In this document: positions 1 through 8,254 of the stretch, piece after piece | How the letters are laid out: each line of letters begins with the position of its first letter | How positions within the stretch are numbered: the first letter of the stretch is position 1 | DNA from: JBGPOS01 sp041488155 | Lineage (GTDB): Bacteria > Chloroflexota > Dehalococcoidia > Tepidiformales > Tepidiformaceae | Reading direction: 5' to 3' | DNA: 47,608 bases | Assembly: GCA_041488155.1 (NCBI GenBank) | Contig: JBGPOS010000025.1 | Coordinates: 1 to 47,608 of the forward strand | Translations under genes and position numbers: made by a program | Notes under the pieces: generated by a model | What the model was told of the DNA's origin: nothing | The model's database searches: none | Seen by the model: the letters and a program-made list of their open reading frames with translations, nothing else

Positions 1-258
1 CGGGTGACAGCGATTCTTAAGAGTAGTCCCATTTCGAGTGGAGCTGGCGCTCAAGAAACCGAGTCCTCCGCGCCTCATTTGGCCGGGGAAGTAGTTTGCA
101 GTGTCCGAACCGCACTGGTTGTTGGGAAAACGATCGAAGTCAATACCCTACGCAGTCAGACGAAGGAACATCTGTCGAGGTACCAACGCTCCGAAGGCAT
201 AGGTTCGACTCCTGTCGGGGGTAAAGTGATTACTCACCTTATCATTTATACTCGTTGC
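1..258. other. No recognisable gene at the left edge
   Basis: An 88-codon open frame runs on the plus strand here (4-270) but resembles no family I know, and its composition looks non-coding. A short T-arm-like hairpin is present at 199-215 without the rest of a tRNA. I see nothing else in this stretch. Confidence 0.5.
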
Positions 259-1362
259 TCACGAAGGTAGCTCCTCGCCGGTAAGAGTCTTGTACACCGC
301 CATGTAGCGTTCAGTTGTCGCGGCGACGACGGCAGGCGGGATAACGGGGGGCGGATCCCCGTCCTTCCAGTTGGCCGCCATCCAGTCACGTACAGGTTGC
401 TTGTCGAAGCTTGGCTGGGCGCCGCCTGCGCGGTAGCCATCAACCGGCCAGAACCGGCTGCTATCTGGGGTCAGAGCCTCGTCGATGAGGATGACCTCGT
501 CATTCCAGATGCCAAATTCAAGCTTTGTATCAGCGATGATGATGCCGGGTTCGAGAGCGACCGCATGCGCATAGATGGCGAGCGTGCGCGTTTTCACGAT
601 GTTCGCCGCATCGTCGCCGAGGATGCTCGCCAGTTCTTCGTAGGAGATGTTCTGGTCGTGTCCGACTGCCGCCTTCGTCGAAGGGGTGAAGATGGGCTCG
701 GGTAGCCGCTCGGACTCCTGGAGGCCCGCAGGCAGTGGGACCCCGCAAATCGCCCCTGTGCGCTGGTAGTCCTTCCAGCCGGAACCGGAGATGTAACCGC
801 GTGCAATGCACTCGGCGTCGAGACGCTGAGCCTTGCGTACGAGCATGGTGCGACCGAAGTATCTCGAATCCAGCTTGAACGGCACCAGTGACGCGTTTTC
901 TTCGGTGATCAGCGCGATGAAGTGGTTCGGAACGACTTCCTTGATGCGATCGAACCACCAGGCAGAGAGTCGCGTGAGCACCTCGCCTTTGCGTGGGATG
1001 CCGGTCGGGAGGATGACGTCAAAAGCCGAGATCCGGTCGGTGGCCACGATCAGGAGGTTTTCCCCCAGGTCGAAGGTGTCACGAACCTTGCCGCGCGCAA
1101 GCCGATTGGGAAGGTCGGTCTCGAGAAGGATTTCAGACATCGTTTCTGTCCTTGAGGTGTATTCGGCTGCTTCCTCGCGCGAGGTCACGCCGAGGCGCGA
1201 GATCACTTCGCTGACGTGCCACTTCGCCCCCGCCAGGCTGATGCCAAGCGCCCTGGCGATCTCCGAGTTTGTGCGCCCGGCAGCCACCAGGCGCAACACC
1301 TGCTGCTGCCGCGGCGTCAGCCTGCTGGACGCGATGTCTTGGGGCTGTGCAGTCGCTCCCAT
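259..1362 (-). CDS. purC: LuxR-type HTH fused to SAICAR synthase (PurC)
   Basis: Phosphoribosylaminoimidazole-succinocarboxamide synthase joins CAIR and aspartate using ATP in de novo purine synthesis. Residues 75-367 are a complete PurC: the N-terminal LARGKVRDTF segment, ATDRISAFDV, the CIARGYISGSGWKDY block and IIADTKLEFG. Residues 14-70 are a GerE/LuxR-type helix-turn-helix (LTPRQQQVLRLVAAGRTNSE onwards), in frame with no stop between. Two starts are plausible. ATG 1362 gives the 367-residue fusion and has a TACGTT -10 box 6 nt upstream, as in a leaderless mRNA. ATG 1140 (MSEILLETD) gives an ordinary 293-residue PurC and has an AAGGA Shine-Dalgarno 8 nt upstream. Both forms may be made. 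The PurC function is secure. The role of the HTH is unknown. Confidence 0.9.
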   Translation of the reverse strand: MGATAQPQDIASSRLTPRQQQVLRLVAAGRTNSEIARALGISLAGAKWHVSEVISRLGVTSREEAAEYTSRTETMSEILLETDLPNRLARGKVRDTFDLGENLLIVATDRISAFDVILPTGIPRKGEVLTRLSAWWFDRIKEVVPNHFIALITEENASLVPFKLDSRYFGRTMLVRKAQRLDAECIARGYISGSGWKDYQRTGAICGVPLPAGLQESERLPEPIFTPSTKAAVGHDQNISYEELASILGDDAANIVKTRTLAIYAHAVALEPGIIIADTKLEFGIWNDEVILIDEALTPDSSRFWPVDGYRAGGAQPSFDKQPVRDWMAANWKDGDPPPVIPPAVVAATTERYMAVYKTLTGEELPS

Positions 1363-1368
1363 GCCGAA

Positions 1369-1374
1369 AACGTA
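1369..1374 (-). promoter_or_regulatory. Leaderless-type -10 box (TACGTT) of HTH-purC
   Basis: TACGTT ends 6 nt before ATG 1362, and a GGGACA -35-like hexamer lies 17 nt further upstream at 1392-1397. This favours the long fusion start, because transcription would begin at or next to the ATG. Confidence 0.45.
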
Positions 1375-1435
1375 GCCGCTTTCAAGTGGGCTGTCCCTAG
1401 TCTATCGTGACAATTGCAGTACGTAATGTGCGTCA

Positions 1436-1610
1436 GAGCGCGCTCTTCCTTGCCATCCGGATGACGAGGTCTCGGACTTCGGGAGCGATCCGCGGCCGTC
1501 CGCGTGAGTGGCGCCGGCTCTTCCATGTCCAACACCGTTTCCGATGGCATCTCGATGGCATCGCGATGCCATCGAATGACTGTCTGTGGTTGAACGATGA
1601 CGAGGACCGG
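1436..1610 (-). pseudogene. Decayed integrase-core (DDE) transposase fragment
   Basis: Two minus-strand frames together give the N-terminal part of an IS3/IS481-like transposase. One frame encodes VLVIVQPQTVIRWHRDA (1557-1607). The other encodes WKSRRHSRGRPRIAPEVRD and LVIRMARKSAL (1436-1525). This matches the usual 'VQPxTVxRWHR ... RWKSR ... RGRPxIxxEIRxLIRxMA' order of the family. The frame changes between the two pieces, at a 10-nt repeat (1542-1551 and 1553-1562). The catalytic DDE region is absent, and no terminal inverted repeats were found, so this is a remnant. It fills the purC-dnaN gap. Confidence 0.7.
1552..1575. repeat. Perfect 24-nt palindrome
   Basis: Bases 1552-1575 equal their own reverse complement (TCGATGGCATCG followed by its complement). 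A further direct copy of CGATGGCATC lies at 1542-1551, so the site holds two direct copies and one inverted copy. It falls inside the transposase remnant, where the reading frame breaks. Confidence 0.85.
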
Positions 1611-1742
1611 GGTCGCCGTCTTCGCCGCACTCGGGGACGCCATGAGGCTGAGCCTCGCCACTCAAGGATCTCGAGCGGCTGCCTTGCTGGCGGAACCCGC
1701 AACCCACGAAACGGCATTAATTAACAACGCGAATATGCGCAT

Positions 1743-2876
1743 TCACCATTGGACGAACATGGGCATGATGACGTGGACATAGTCGGCGGGCCCTTCGCTG
1801 ATTGGGCGGAAGACGCCCTGCCCTGACGGACTTGTCATTTCGAGGGCGACTTCGCCGCTGAGGGCATTGAGAATGTCCTGGAGGTAGCGGCTATTGAAGG
1901 CGATTTTCGTGGCGTCGCCTTCTATCTTCGCGTCGATTTCGCCTTCGTTGTCCCCGATTTCGTCCGCCCGAGCGCTCACGGTGAGCTTACCGGGCGCGCC
2001 GTTCCCGGGCTGGAGCTGGAGGCGAATGATGCCGCTGCCGTCGCGTGCGAAGATGGCGGCGATCCGCGCTTCGCGCTTGAATTCGTCGACGTCGACGATG
2101 CAGCGGGTGTTGTATTCGGCGGGGATGAGCTGGTTGTAGTTCGGGAACGTGCCCTGGATGAGCTGGGCGACGAGCTCGACATCGGTCATCTGGAACATGA
2201 CCTGGGTGCGCTGGGCGTTGATGCGCATTTCGACGGGCTCGCCGTCGTCCGTGATCAGCCTGGCGAGTTCGCGCAGGGCGCGTGCCGGCACGTTGACCTC
2301 GATCGGCTCAGCCGGCGGGCCCGCCAGCTGGATGTCGGCCACGGCCAGCCGGAAGCCGTCGGAAGAGACGAAGGTGAGGCGGGCGCCGTCGGTCTTAACG
2401 TGGACGCCGGTCAGGACGGGGCGGGAATCGTCGCTGGCCGCAGCGAATTCGACCCGTTCGATGGTCCGGCGCAGCGCCCTGGGTTCGAGCTCGATGCTGC
2501 TGCCGCCGGTTATCGACTGGATGCGAGGGAAGTCCTCGGCGTCCATGGCGTTAATCGTCGATTCGTTCCGGGAGCATTCGAGCTTGACCTGGCGGCTGCG
2601 TTCGGGAACTTCGAGGCTGACGGTGGCCGGGGGGAGAGAGCTCACAAAGTCGCTGATGAGTCGCGAGGGTACGGTGGTCGCGCCCTCCTCATCTATCCTG
2701 GCGCCGACCCAGGCGCTGATCGCAATGTCGAGATCGGTGGCGGCAAGCTTGAGGCGGCCCTTATCGGTCGCGAGAAGCACGTTCGCCGTGATTGGGAGGG
2801 TCGAACGCGTCGCCACCGCCCGGCCGACGATCGACAGCCCGCGCTGGAGGTTTTCCTGCAGTACCTGCACCTTCAT
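1743..2876 (-). CDS. dnaN: DNA polymerase III beta subunit (sliding clamp)
   Basis: The ring-shaped processivity clamp tethers DNA polymerase III to DNA and recruits repair proteins. The 377-residue length and the three-domain layout are typical. It opens MKVQVLQENLQRGLSIVGRA and ends with the usual clamp C-terminus, VHVIMPMFVQW. I chose ATG 2876 over an in-frame GTG at 2885 because a GGCGGGTG ribosome-binding stretch lies a suitable distance before the ATG and too close to the GTG. It is divergent from recF and separated from it by about 190 nt holding a promoter with a perfect TATAAT. dnaA and gyrB are not adjacent, so the classical oriC-proximal cluster is broken here. Confidence 0.97.
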   Translation of the reverse strand: MKVQVLQENLQRGLSIVGRAVATRSTLPITANVLLATDKGRLKLAATDLDIAISAWVGARIDEEGATTVPSRLISDFVSSLPPATVSLEVPERSRQVKLECSRNESTINAMDAEDFPRIQSITGGSSIELEPRALRRTIERVEFAAASDDSRPVLTGVHVKTDGARLTFVSSDGFRLAVADIQLAGPPAEPIEVNVPARALRELARLITDDGEPVEMRINAQRTQVMFQMTDVELVAQLIQGTFPNYNQLIPAEYNTRCIVDVDEFKREARIAAIFARDGSGIIRLQLQPGNGAPGKLTVSARADEIGDNEGEIDAKIEGDATKIAFNSRYLQDILNALSGEVALEMTSPSGQGVFRPISEGPADYVHVIMPMFVQW

Positions 2877-2905
2877 TGGGTTCACCCGCCTAAGCCATTC
2901 GACGG

Positions 2906-2935
2906 ATTATATGGTCGAGAGAGGCCGCGGGACAA
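2906..2935 (-). promoter_or_regulatory. Promoter of dnaN
   Basis: Reading the minus strand, a TTGTCC -35 (2935-2930), 18 nt spacer and perfect TATAAT -10 (2911-2906) face dnaN. The transcript would start near 2899, giving a leader of about 20 nt that includes the ribosome-binding site. Confidence 0.7.
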
Positions 2936-3047
2936 GGCGAGCGCTTAGGCGCCTGATCAGTTTCGAGCGCAGGAAGGCGGTAAATGTGCGTTGCTTACCG
3001 AACTTTTCCCACCCGGAGAAAGTAAGCTACAGGCTAAGAACTTCGGT

Positions 3048-3053
3048 TATACT
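3048..3053 (+). promoter_or_regulatory. Possible -10 box (TATACT) of recF
   Basis: TATACT lies 12 nt before the GTG start chosen for recF. No convincing -35 is visible. The leader would be very short. Confidence 0.4.
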
Positions 3054-3065
3054 GGATCGCACGCC

Positions 3066-4235
3066 GTGTTCATTGCCGATCTTCAAATTGCGAACTATCG
3101 CAACTACGCGCGTGCCTCAATAAGGCTCGACCGTGGGCTGAACCTGGTCGTGGGCGACAACGCCCAGGGCAAGAGCAACCTGCTCGAGGCCATCTATCTT
3201 CTTTCGACCCTGCGATCGAGCCGTGCCAGCAACGATGCCGACCTCGTGCGGCGCGATATCCTCCAGACCGAGTTCCCGGTCGCACGGCTGTCCTGCGCGG
3301 TGGAGCGCTCGGCTGGCAACCTCAACCTGGAAGTGGCGATAATCGGCCGGACGACCGACCCGGGCCATCGGGCGGGGAAGCGGGTCCGGGTGAACGGGGT
3401 GACGAAGCGGGCCTCGGACGCCGTAGGCCAGTTGGCGGCGGTGTTGTTCACGACCCTCGACATCGAGATCGTCGGAGGGCCTCCGCTTCTGCGGCGGCGC
3501 TACCTCGACATGATGATTTCTCAGGTCGACCGGGGCTACCTCAGGGCGATGCAGCGCTACGCCAAGGTGCTGCAGCAGCGGAATGGCCTGCTCAAACGGA
3601 TCCAGGCGCGAGAGGCGAACTCCAGCGAGCTGAGCTTCTGGGACCAGGAGCTCGGGCACGCCGGTGGCATCATCATGCAGGCGCGGGCCGATGCCCTCGG
3701 CCACCTGGTGCCGCAGGCCGGATTCCAGATGGAGCGCCTGAGCGATGGCCTTGAGTCGCTTCAACTGACGTATCGACCGGCGATCGGCGGCCTCGACGAG
3801 AACGATTGCCCGGTGGATGAAACGGGCTGGACATCGCGGATGCTGCGGGCGCTGACGAACCTGCGGGGGCGTGAGATCGGGGCCGGGGCGACGCTCGTTG
3901 GCCCGCACCGCGACGACGTCACGGTGGAGATCGACTCCATGCCGGCAGACGCGTTTGCCTCCCGGGCGCAGCAGCGGACGGCGGCGCTTTCCATGCGGCT
4001 GGCGGAGGCGAGCTATCTGCGGCGCGCTCTGGGCGACGACCCCGTAGTGCTGCTCGATGACGTGCTGAGCGAGCTGGACGCGCGCAGGCGGCGAGGCGTG
4101 CTCGAATTCTTCGACAGCTTCCAGCAGACGATCGTGACTACGGCTGAGCCGGACCGCGTGCGTGAGGTGATGACCCGGGCTTCGGGGCGATTCCTCGTGG
4201 CGGGTGGAGCCATTACTCGCTTCGAAGGGGAGTAA
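3066..4235 (+). CDS. recF: DNA replication and repair protein RecF
   Basis: RecF is an SMC-like ATPase that helps load RecA at gapped DNA and replication forks. From GTG 3066 the protein has 389 residues and begins MFIADLQIANYRNY, the usual RecF N-terminus. The longer open frame to 2991 adds 25 residues unlike the family and overlaps the promoter region. Visible motifs are Walker A GDNAQGKSN (near residue 35), a signature-like QRTAALSMRLAEASYL, and Walker B VVLLDDVLSELD with the D-loop. The last 32 nt overlap the PrsW-type gene, suggesting translational coupling. Confidence 0.95.
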   Translation: MFIADLQIANYRNYARASIRLDRGLNLVVGDNAQGKSNLLEAIYLLSTLRSSRASNDADLVRRDILQTEFPVARLSCAVERSAGNLNLEVAIIGRTTDPGHRAGKRVRVNGVTKRASDAVGQLAAVLFTTLDIEIVGGPPLLRRRYLDMMISQVDRGYLRAMQRYAKVLQQRNGLLKRIQAREANSSELSFWDQELGHAGGIIMQARADALGHLVPQAGFQMERLSDGLESLQLTYRPAIGGLDENDCPVDETGWTSRMLRALTNLRGREIGAGATLVGPHRDDVTVEIDSMPADAFASRAQQRTAALSMRLAEASYLRRALGDDPVVLLDDVLSELDARRRRGVLEFFDSFQQTIVTTAEPDRVREVMTRASGRFLVAGGAITRFEGE

Positions 4236-5466
4236 TCCCATCGGCCGGCGGAGGAACGTCGTCGTCGCGTTCGCGCTGATGGTCGGCGCGGTGGCGTTCA
4301 TCAACGGCCTGTTCGCCCTTCTCTTCCTCTTCGGGGTTGGCGGTTCTCCACAGCGCAAGCTCTTCGACATCAACACCTACCTGGGCACGGCGATCGTGAC
4401 CCTCACGCTGGGCGGCATCCTCGTCTACCAGGCGTCTTCGGCGCTTGGCGGCACGGGTTCGTCGGCGATGAGCAGGGTGCGGGCCTGGCCGCTCCTGCTG
4501 TTGTTTCCACCCCTGGTGATGGCCGGACAGCTGCAGGTCAACAACCCCGAGCGCCTTCCCTGGCTGTTCCCGGTGGTCAACGTTGCGATCGTAGCCATCC
4601 CCTCTGTCGTGATCGCGGCCACGGTGGCCGAACGGTACCGCCGGTTCAACTCGTTTGCGTGGCCGATTAGCTGGCGGGAGTGGACTACCGGGCTGATCTA
4701 CGGTGCGGTCGGAGCGACCACTGTGGCGGGGATCATCAATACCGTTTACTTGCTGGGCGCGGGCGCCTTGATGATCCACTTCAAAGGAGCCGGCGACGCG
4801 ATCGACCTGCGGGGGAACCTGCCGAGTCTGCCGCAAGCCTGGGGGATCGCGTTCGATCTGAGCGTGCTGTCGGTCGTGGCGCCGCTGAACGAGGAGTTCT
4901 GGAAGGGGATGCTTGTCGCGTTCTTCTTCTTTCGCCGCGGGGGAGCGGCCCGGTGCTTTCTCTGGGGCGTGCTTGCGGGCGCCGGGTTCAACCTCCTGGA
5001 GACCTTCCAGAACAGCCTGTCAGTGGTCAGCCCTCAGACGGTCAGTGAGCAAACGCTCGGCAATCAATGGTGGCTATTCGCCTCGGTGCGGGTCGGGACA
5101 GGAGCGATGCACCCGTTGGCAACGGGCCTGTCGGCGCTGGGGTTCTACGGTCTCTTTCGAAGGAAGCCGCGCTACCTCATCGGCTATCCACTGGGGGTGC
5201 TTATGCATGGAACCTGGAACTTCATGGTCTACGTGCTCGACGGGGACGCATTCTTCAGCCAGGCCGGTCCCGATTCGACGCTCCTCGACGTACTGGGGAT
5301 CGTTGGCCTGGCGACGATCTTCGTAGCGGCGGTAGTGTTGCTCTGGGAGCTGCCCCGGCGCATCCGGGACGGCGTCCCGGCGCCGATCTACCGCATGCTG
5401 GGGATGTTGCCAACGCCGTCAGTGTCCGCCGAGGTCCCGCCGGCTACTTCGGCGCTGCCCGCGTAA
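4204..5466 (+). CDS. PrsW-family intramembrane metalloprotease
   Basis: A polytopic membrane protein of 420 residues with roughly eight or nine hydrophobic segments. It carries the three PrsW/CAAX-like motifs: EEFWKG (after APLN), GFNLLE, and HGTWNF near the C-terminus, where the Glu and His residues would hold the metal. PrsW proteins cleave anti-sigma factors or act as membrane proteases. The substrate here is unknown. The GTG start lies inside the recF 3' end, giving a 32-nt overlap, so expression probably depends on recF translation. Later starts would still keep most membrane segments. Placement behind recF is unusual and has no obvious functional link. Confidence 0.8.
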   Translation: MEPLLASKGSNPIGRRRNVVVAFALMVGAVAFINGLFALLFLFGVGGSPQRKLFDINTYLGTAIVTLTLGGILVYQASSALGGTGSSAMSRVRAWPLLLLFPPLVMAGQLQVNNPERLPWLFPVVNVAIVAIPSVVIAATVAERYRRFNSFAWPISWREWTTGLIYGAVGATTVAGIINTVYLLGAGALMIHFKGAGDAIDLRGNLPSLPQAWGIAFDLSVLSVVAPLNEEFWKGMLVAFFFFRRGGAARCFLWGVLAGAGFNLLETFQNSLSVVSPQTVSEQTLGNQWWLFASVRVGTGAMHPLATGLSALGFYGLFRRKPRYLIGYPLGVLMHGTWNFMVYVLDGDAFFSQAGPDSTLLDVLGIVGLATIFVAAVVLLWELPRRIRDGVPAPIYRMLGMLPTPSVSAEVPPATSALPA

Positions 5467-6388
5467 GGTCCGGGTTCGGCGGTCGAGCAAAGAGTGCGGG
5501 GAGGGGCCCGGCGGGGACGCTGAGCAACAGTGCCAGCGCCTCGACGGTGAACTGCATGGGGGTCTCGCCAACAACGTCGCCGTCGAGCTGGACCGGGAGG
5601 CCCGGCGTTTCGACCTGGGCGATCCGGGCGCGGACGGCGCGGACGGCCTGGTCGCCTTCGAGGCGGTTGGCGAGAATCCTGGCGCCGAGACGCAGGGCGT
5701 CGAACACATTGCGCGGGCAGAGGGCGACGATGTCGAGGTAGCCGTCGTTCGCGACGGCGTCCGGGGTGAACCGCACCAGCCCGCCGTAGAGTCGGGTGTT
5801 ACCGACCACCATCAGGGAGAGCGGAGCTTTGCGCGGCTGCCCGTCAGCAGTCCAACTGGCAGTCACCGGCCGGAGGCCCGGGAGCATGGCGGCCCCGCGG
5901 AGCAGGTAGGCGACGTCGCCCAGGCAACGCTTGAGGCCCGGCGTAACTGTGCGGGCGATGGCGGCATCCCAGCCGACCCCGGCCATCAGGAGGAAGCCAC
6001 GACCGTCGGCGCGGCCGATGTCCATCGCGACACGCTGGCCAGCAAGGTGGGAGTCGATGGCGGCACGTGCCCCGCGAGGAAGCCCGATTTCACGGGCGAG
6101 GACGTTGACGGTGCCTGCAGGGATGGGCGCGAGGGCCGTGGGCGAGCCGGCGAGGCCTTCCGCGGCGTCGCGCAAGCTGCCGTCGCCTCCGGCTACGAAG
6201 AGGAGGTCGTCGCCGCGTCCCGCCGAACGCGCCGCCTCGGCTGTGGCCTCAGAGCGCGAGGACGGGACGGTGAGTTGCGCTTCGAGTCCCAGGCGCTGGA
6301 GGTAGGCGAGCGCGCCTGGCGCATCGAACCGGGCTGCGCCGCCGGCCGCCGGGTTGACGAGGAGGGTGGCTCGGCGGTGGTCCGTCAT
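5444..6388 (-). CDS. Diacylglycerol kinase family lipid kinase
   Basis: A 314-residue protein of the DAGK catalytic superfamily (YegS/DgkB/BmrU type), which phosphorylates diacylglycerol or a related lipid with ATP. The N-terminal part has LVNPAAGG, the glycine-rich nucleotide loop FVAGGDGSLRDAAEGL, and PAGTVNVLAREIGLPR. The C-terminal part has YGGLVRFTPDAVANDGYLDI and the LDGDVVGETP segment. ATG 6388 (MTDHRRATLLVNP) was chosen because the nucleotide-binding fold begins right after it. A TATGGT -10-like box at 6413-6418 would give a short leader. It runs divergently from the VOC gene, and its 3' end overlaps the 3' end of the PrsW-type gene by 23 nt on the opposite strand. Confidence 0.88.
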   Translation of the reverse strand: MTDHRRATLLVNPAAGGAARFDAPGALAYLQRLGLEAQLTVPSSRSEATAEAARSAGRGDDLLFVAGGDGSLRDAAEGLAGSPTALAPIPAGTVNVLAREIGLPRGARAAIDSHLAGQRVAMDIGRADGRGFLLMAGVGWDAAIARTVTPGLKRCLGDVAYLLRGAAMLPGLRPVTASWTADGQPRKAPLSLMVVGNTRLYGGLVRFTPDAVANDGYLDIVALCPRNVFDALRLGARILANRLEGDQAVRAVRARIAQVETPGLPVQLDGDVVGETPMQFTVEALALLLSVPAGPLPALFARPPNPDLTRAAPK

Positions 6389-6447
6389 TGCGGCGATCTT
6401 CGGGGGCAACTTACCATAGTCCGGCAGCACTACACCCGGAGCAGCGA

Positions 6448-7317
6448 TTGATCCCCCTCAAGCGAGTCGACCATATCAGCATGGCCGCGGCCAGTTGGAA
6501 GGAGCAGTCCGAGAGGCTCCACCGGCTCCTCGGCTTCAAGCACCTCTCGACCTTTCCCGGTTCGGACGCCAGCGGCTTCACCGGCTCGCTGAGCCAGGTG
6601 CCCGGCACGGGGATCGAATTCGAGATCCTCGAACCCTACGGGCCGAACAGCTTCGTACGGAAGTTCCTGGACGAGCAAGGGCCGGGCCTGCATCACATAA
6701 CGCTCGAAGTCGATGACATCGAAGAGACGGTCGCGGAACTCGAACGGCAGGGTATCAAGCCGTTCGGTGGGATCTCCTTCGATGGGATGTGGCGGCTGAC
6801 GTATATCCACCCGAAGGACAGCGGCGGAATCCTCTGGCAGCTGTTCGTGCCGGTCCACCGCCCTCCCGAGGTCGATCGCAGCACGCCGGATGGTGGGGTC
6901 GTAGGGCTCAAGCGGATCGACCACGTCTCCCTGGCCGCCAGGGACCTCGACCGGGCAGTGGAATGGCACACGCGCGTGCTTGGCATGGTCGAGGACGGGC
7001 GCTGGCGAGACGACTACCTGGGCTACGATGGCTGCAACCTCTCGATCCCGAACAGCCAGCTGAGGTTCGAGATCATCGCGCCGACGCGGGCCGACAGCTT
7101 CGTACAGAAGTTCATCGACACACGCCGGCCGGGCATGCACCACATCTGCTGCGAGGTGGCATCGGTCGATCGGACGGCGGAGGCGCTGAGGGCGGACGGG
7201 ATCGAACCGTTCGGAGGGGTCGTCGAAAGCGACTGGCAGCGGCACACCTTCCTGCATCCCAGGGACAGCGGCGGCGTGCTTTTCCAACTCTTCGAAGAAG
7301 GGCGCCGGAGGGACTGA
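6448..7317 (+). CDS. Tandem VOC (glyoxalase/bleomycin-resistance fold) protein
   Basis: A 289-residue protein made of two similar VOC halves, about residues 4-135 and 150-285. The halves repeat the pattern LKR(V/I)DH(I/V)S ... FV(R/Q)KF(L/I) ... HHI ... (I/L)HP(K/R)DSGG(I/V)L(W/F)QLF. It resembles methylmalonyl-CoA epimerase or extradiol-dioxygenase-like proteins. The position that usually supplies the last metal-ligand Glu (GGxLxEL) is Gln in both halves, so metal chemistry may differ. I chose TTG 6448, which has GGAG 6 nt upstream. An alternative TTG at 6388 adds 20 unlikely residues. It directly abuts the next hydrolase gene, so the two probably form an operon in small-molecule catabolism. 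The exact substrate is unknown. Confidence 0.75.
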   Translation: MIPLKRVDHISMAAASWKEQSERLHRLLGFKHLSTFPGSDASGFTGSLSQVPGTGIEFEILEPYGPNSFVRKFLDEQGPGLHHITLEVDDIEETVAELERQGIKPFGGISFDGMWRLTYIHPKDSGGILWQLFVPVHRPPEVDRSTPDGGVVGLKRIDHVSLAARDLDRAVEWHTRVLGMVEDGRWRDDYLGYDGCNLSIPNSQLRFEIIAPTRADSFVQKFIDTRRPGMHHICCEVASVDRTAEALRADGIEPFGGVVESDWQRHTFLHPRDSGGVLFQLFEEGRRRD

Positions 7318-8172
7318 GTGGCGAATGCGCAGGTCTCGGCGGGCGAAGACGGTTACCTGACCATCCACGGCCTGCGTCACCATTACATCCGCTGGGGGGA
7401 CGTGCGCCGCGACCCGGTGGTGTTCCTCCACGGCCTGATGAACAACGCGCGCTACTGGGAGCACATCGCCGCGCGCTTCTCGGACGACTATGCGGTCTAC
7501 GCTCCGGACCTGCGGGGGCACGGGGAGAGTGAGCACGCGCCCGGCGGCTATCTCGTCTGGGCGTTCGCGATGGACCTTCGCGGCTTCGTGGAGGAACTCG
7601 ATTTCGAGGCCTTCGACTTGGTCGCGCACAGCATCGGCAGCCGGGTAGCGATGTCGTACGCACGGGACCACAGCCACCGGCTGAAGCACCTCGTGTTGGC
7701 CGACATGGGCCCGCAGATGGCGGACACGGGCGCGCGGAACATTCGGCGGAGCACCGGGGAAGCACGTCAGCAGCCCGGGTTCGCGACCGAGGTCGAGGCG
7801 CTTGAACACTTCGCAGCCCTGTACCCGGGCGCCTCGCCGGACTTCCTGCAGCGTCAGAAGGGCGCCTCGCTGGTGCTCGATGAGGCGAGCGGGAACCTGG
7901 TGTTCCGGTTTGACCCCGCGATTCACGAGGCGACCGGCCGCGGGGCGATCGCGGAGATCCCCTATCTGTGGGAGAGCCTGGAGCACATCACCTGCCCCAC
8001 GCTCGTGATCCGGGCCGAGAAGAGCAAGGTGCTATCCACCGAGATCGCGCAGCAGATGGTGGCGAGGCTTCCCCACGCCCGGTTGCTGGAGATACCCGGG
8101 GCAGGCCACCAGGTGCCCCTGCACCAGCCCGAGGCGTTCGCCCAGGCGGTGCGGGAGTTCCTGGCGAGCTGA
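7318..8172 (+). CDS. Alpha/beta-fold hydrolase
   Basis: A 284-residue hydrolase of the alpha/beta superfamily. Visible are the oxyanion-loop motif VVFLHGLMNN, the nucleophile elbow VAHSIGSR (Ser nucleophile) and the C-terminal GAGHQVPLHQP supplying the catalytic His. The substrate cannot be read from sequence. The family includes esterases, C-C bond hydrolases and lactonases. The GTG start follows the VOC stop codon with no gap, which implies translational coupling. A VOC protein plus a hydrolase is a common catabolic pairing, for example dioxygenase-like plus C-C hydrolase, but that is inference. Confidence 0.85.
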   Translation: MANAQVSAGEDGYLTIHGLRHHYIRWGDVRRDPVVFLHGLMNNARYWEHIAARFSDDYAVYAPDLRGHGESEHAPGGYLVWAFAMDLRGFVEELDFEAFDLVAHSIGSRVAMSYARDHSHRLKHLVLADMGPQMADTGARNIRRSTGEARQQPGFATEVEALEHFAALYPGASPDFLQRQKGASLVLDEASGNLVFRFDPAIHEATGRGAIAEIPYLWESLEHITCPTLVIRAEKSKVLSTEIAQQMVARLPHARLLEIPGAGHQVPLHQPEAFAQAVREFLAS

Positions 8173-8254
8173 CGCCGGGACCTGATTCTGCGAGGGCTAG
8201 ACCTGAAGCCCGAGCCTTGCCACACGGCGGGACGGGTGCTTCGCTAAGCGGACG

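Noticed and set aside
199..223. T-arm-like hairpin (ATAGG TTCGACT CCTGT) near the left edge
   Set aside because: No matching acceptor stem (ACCCCCG) or anticodon arm lies upstream at tRNA, long-variable-arm tRNA or tmRNA distances, so it is not a tRNA gene.
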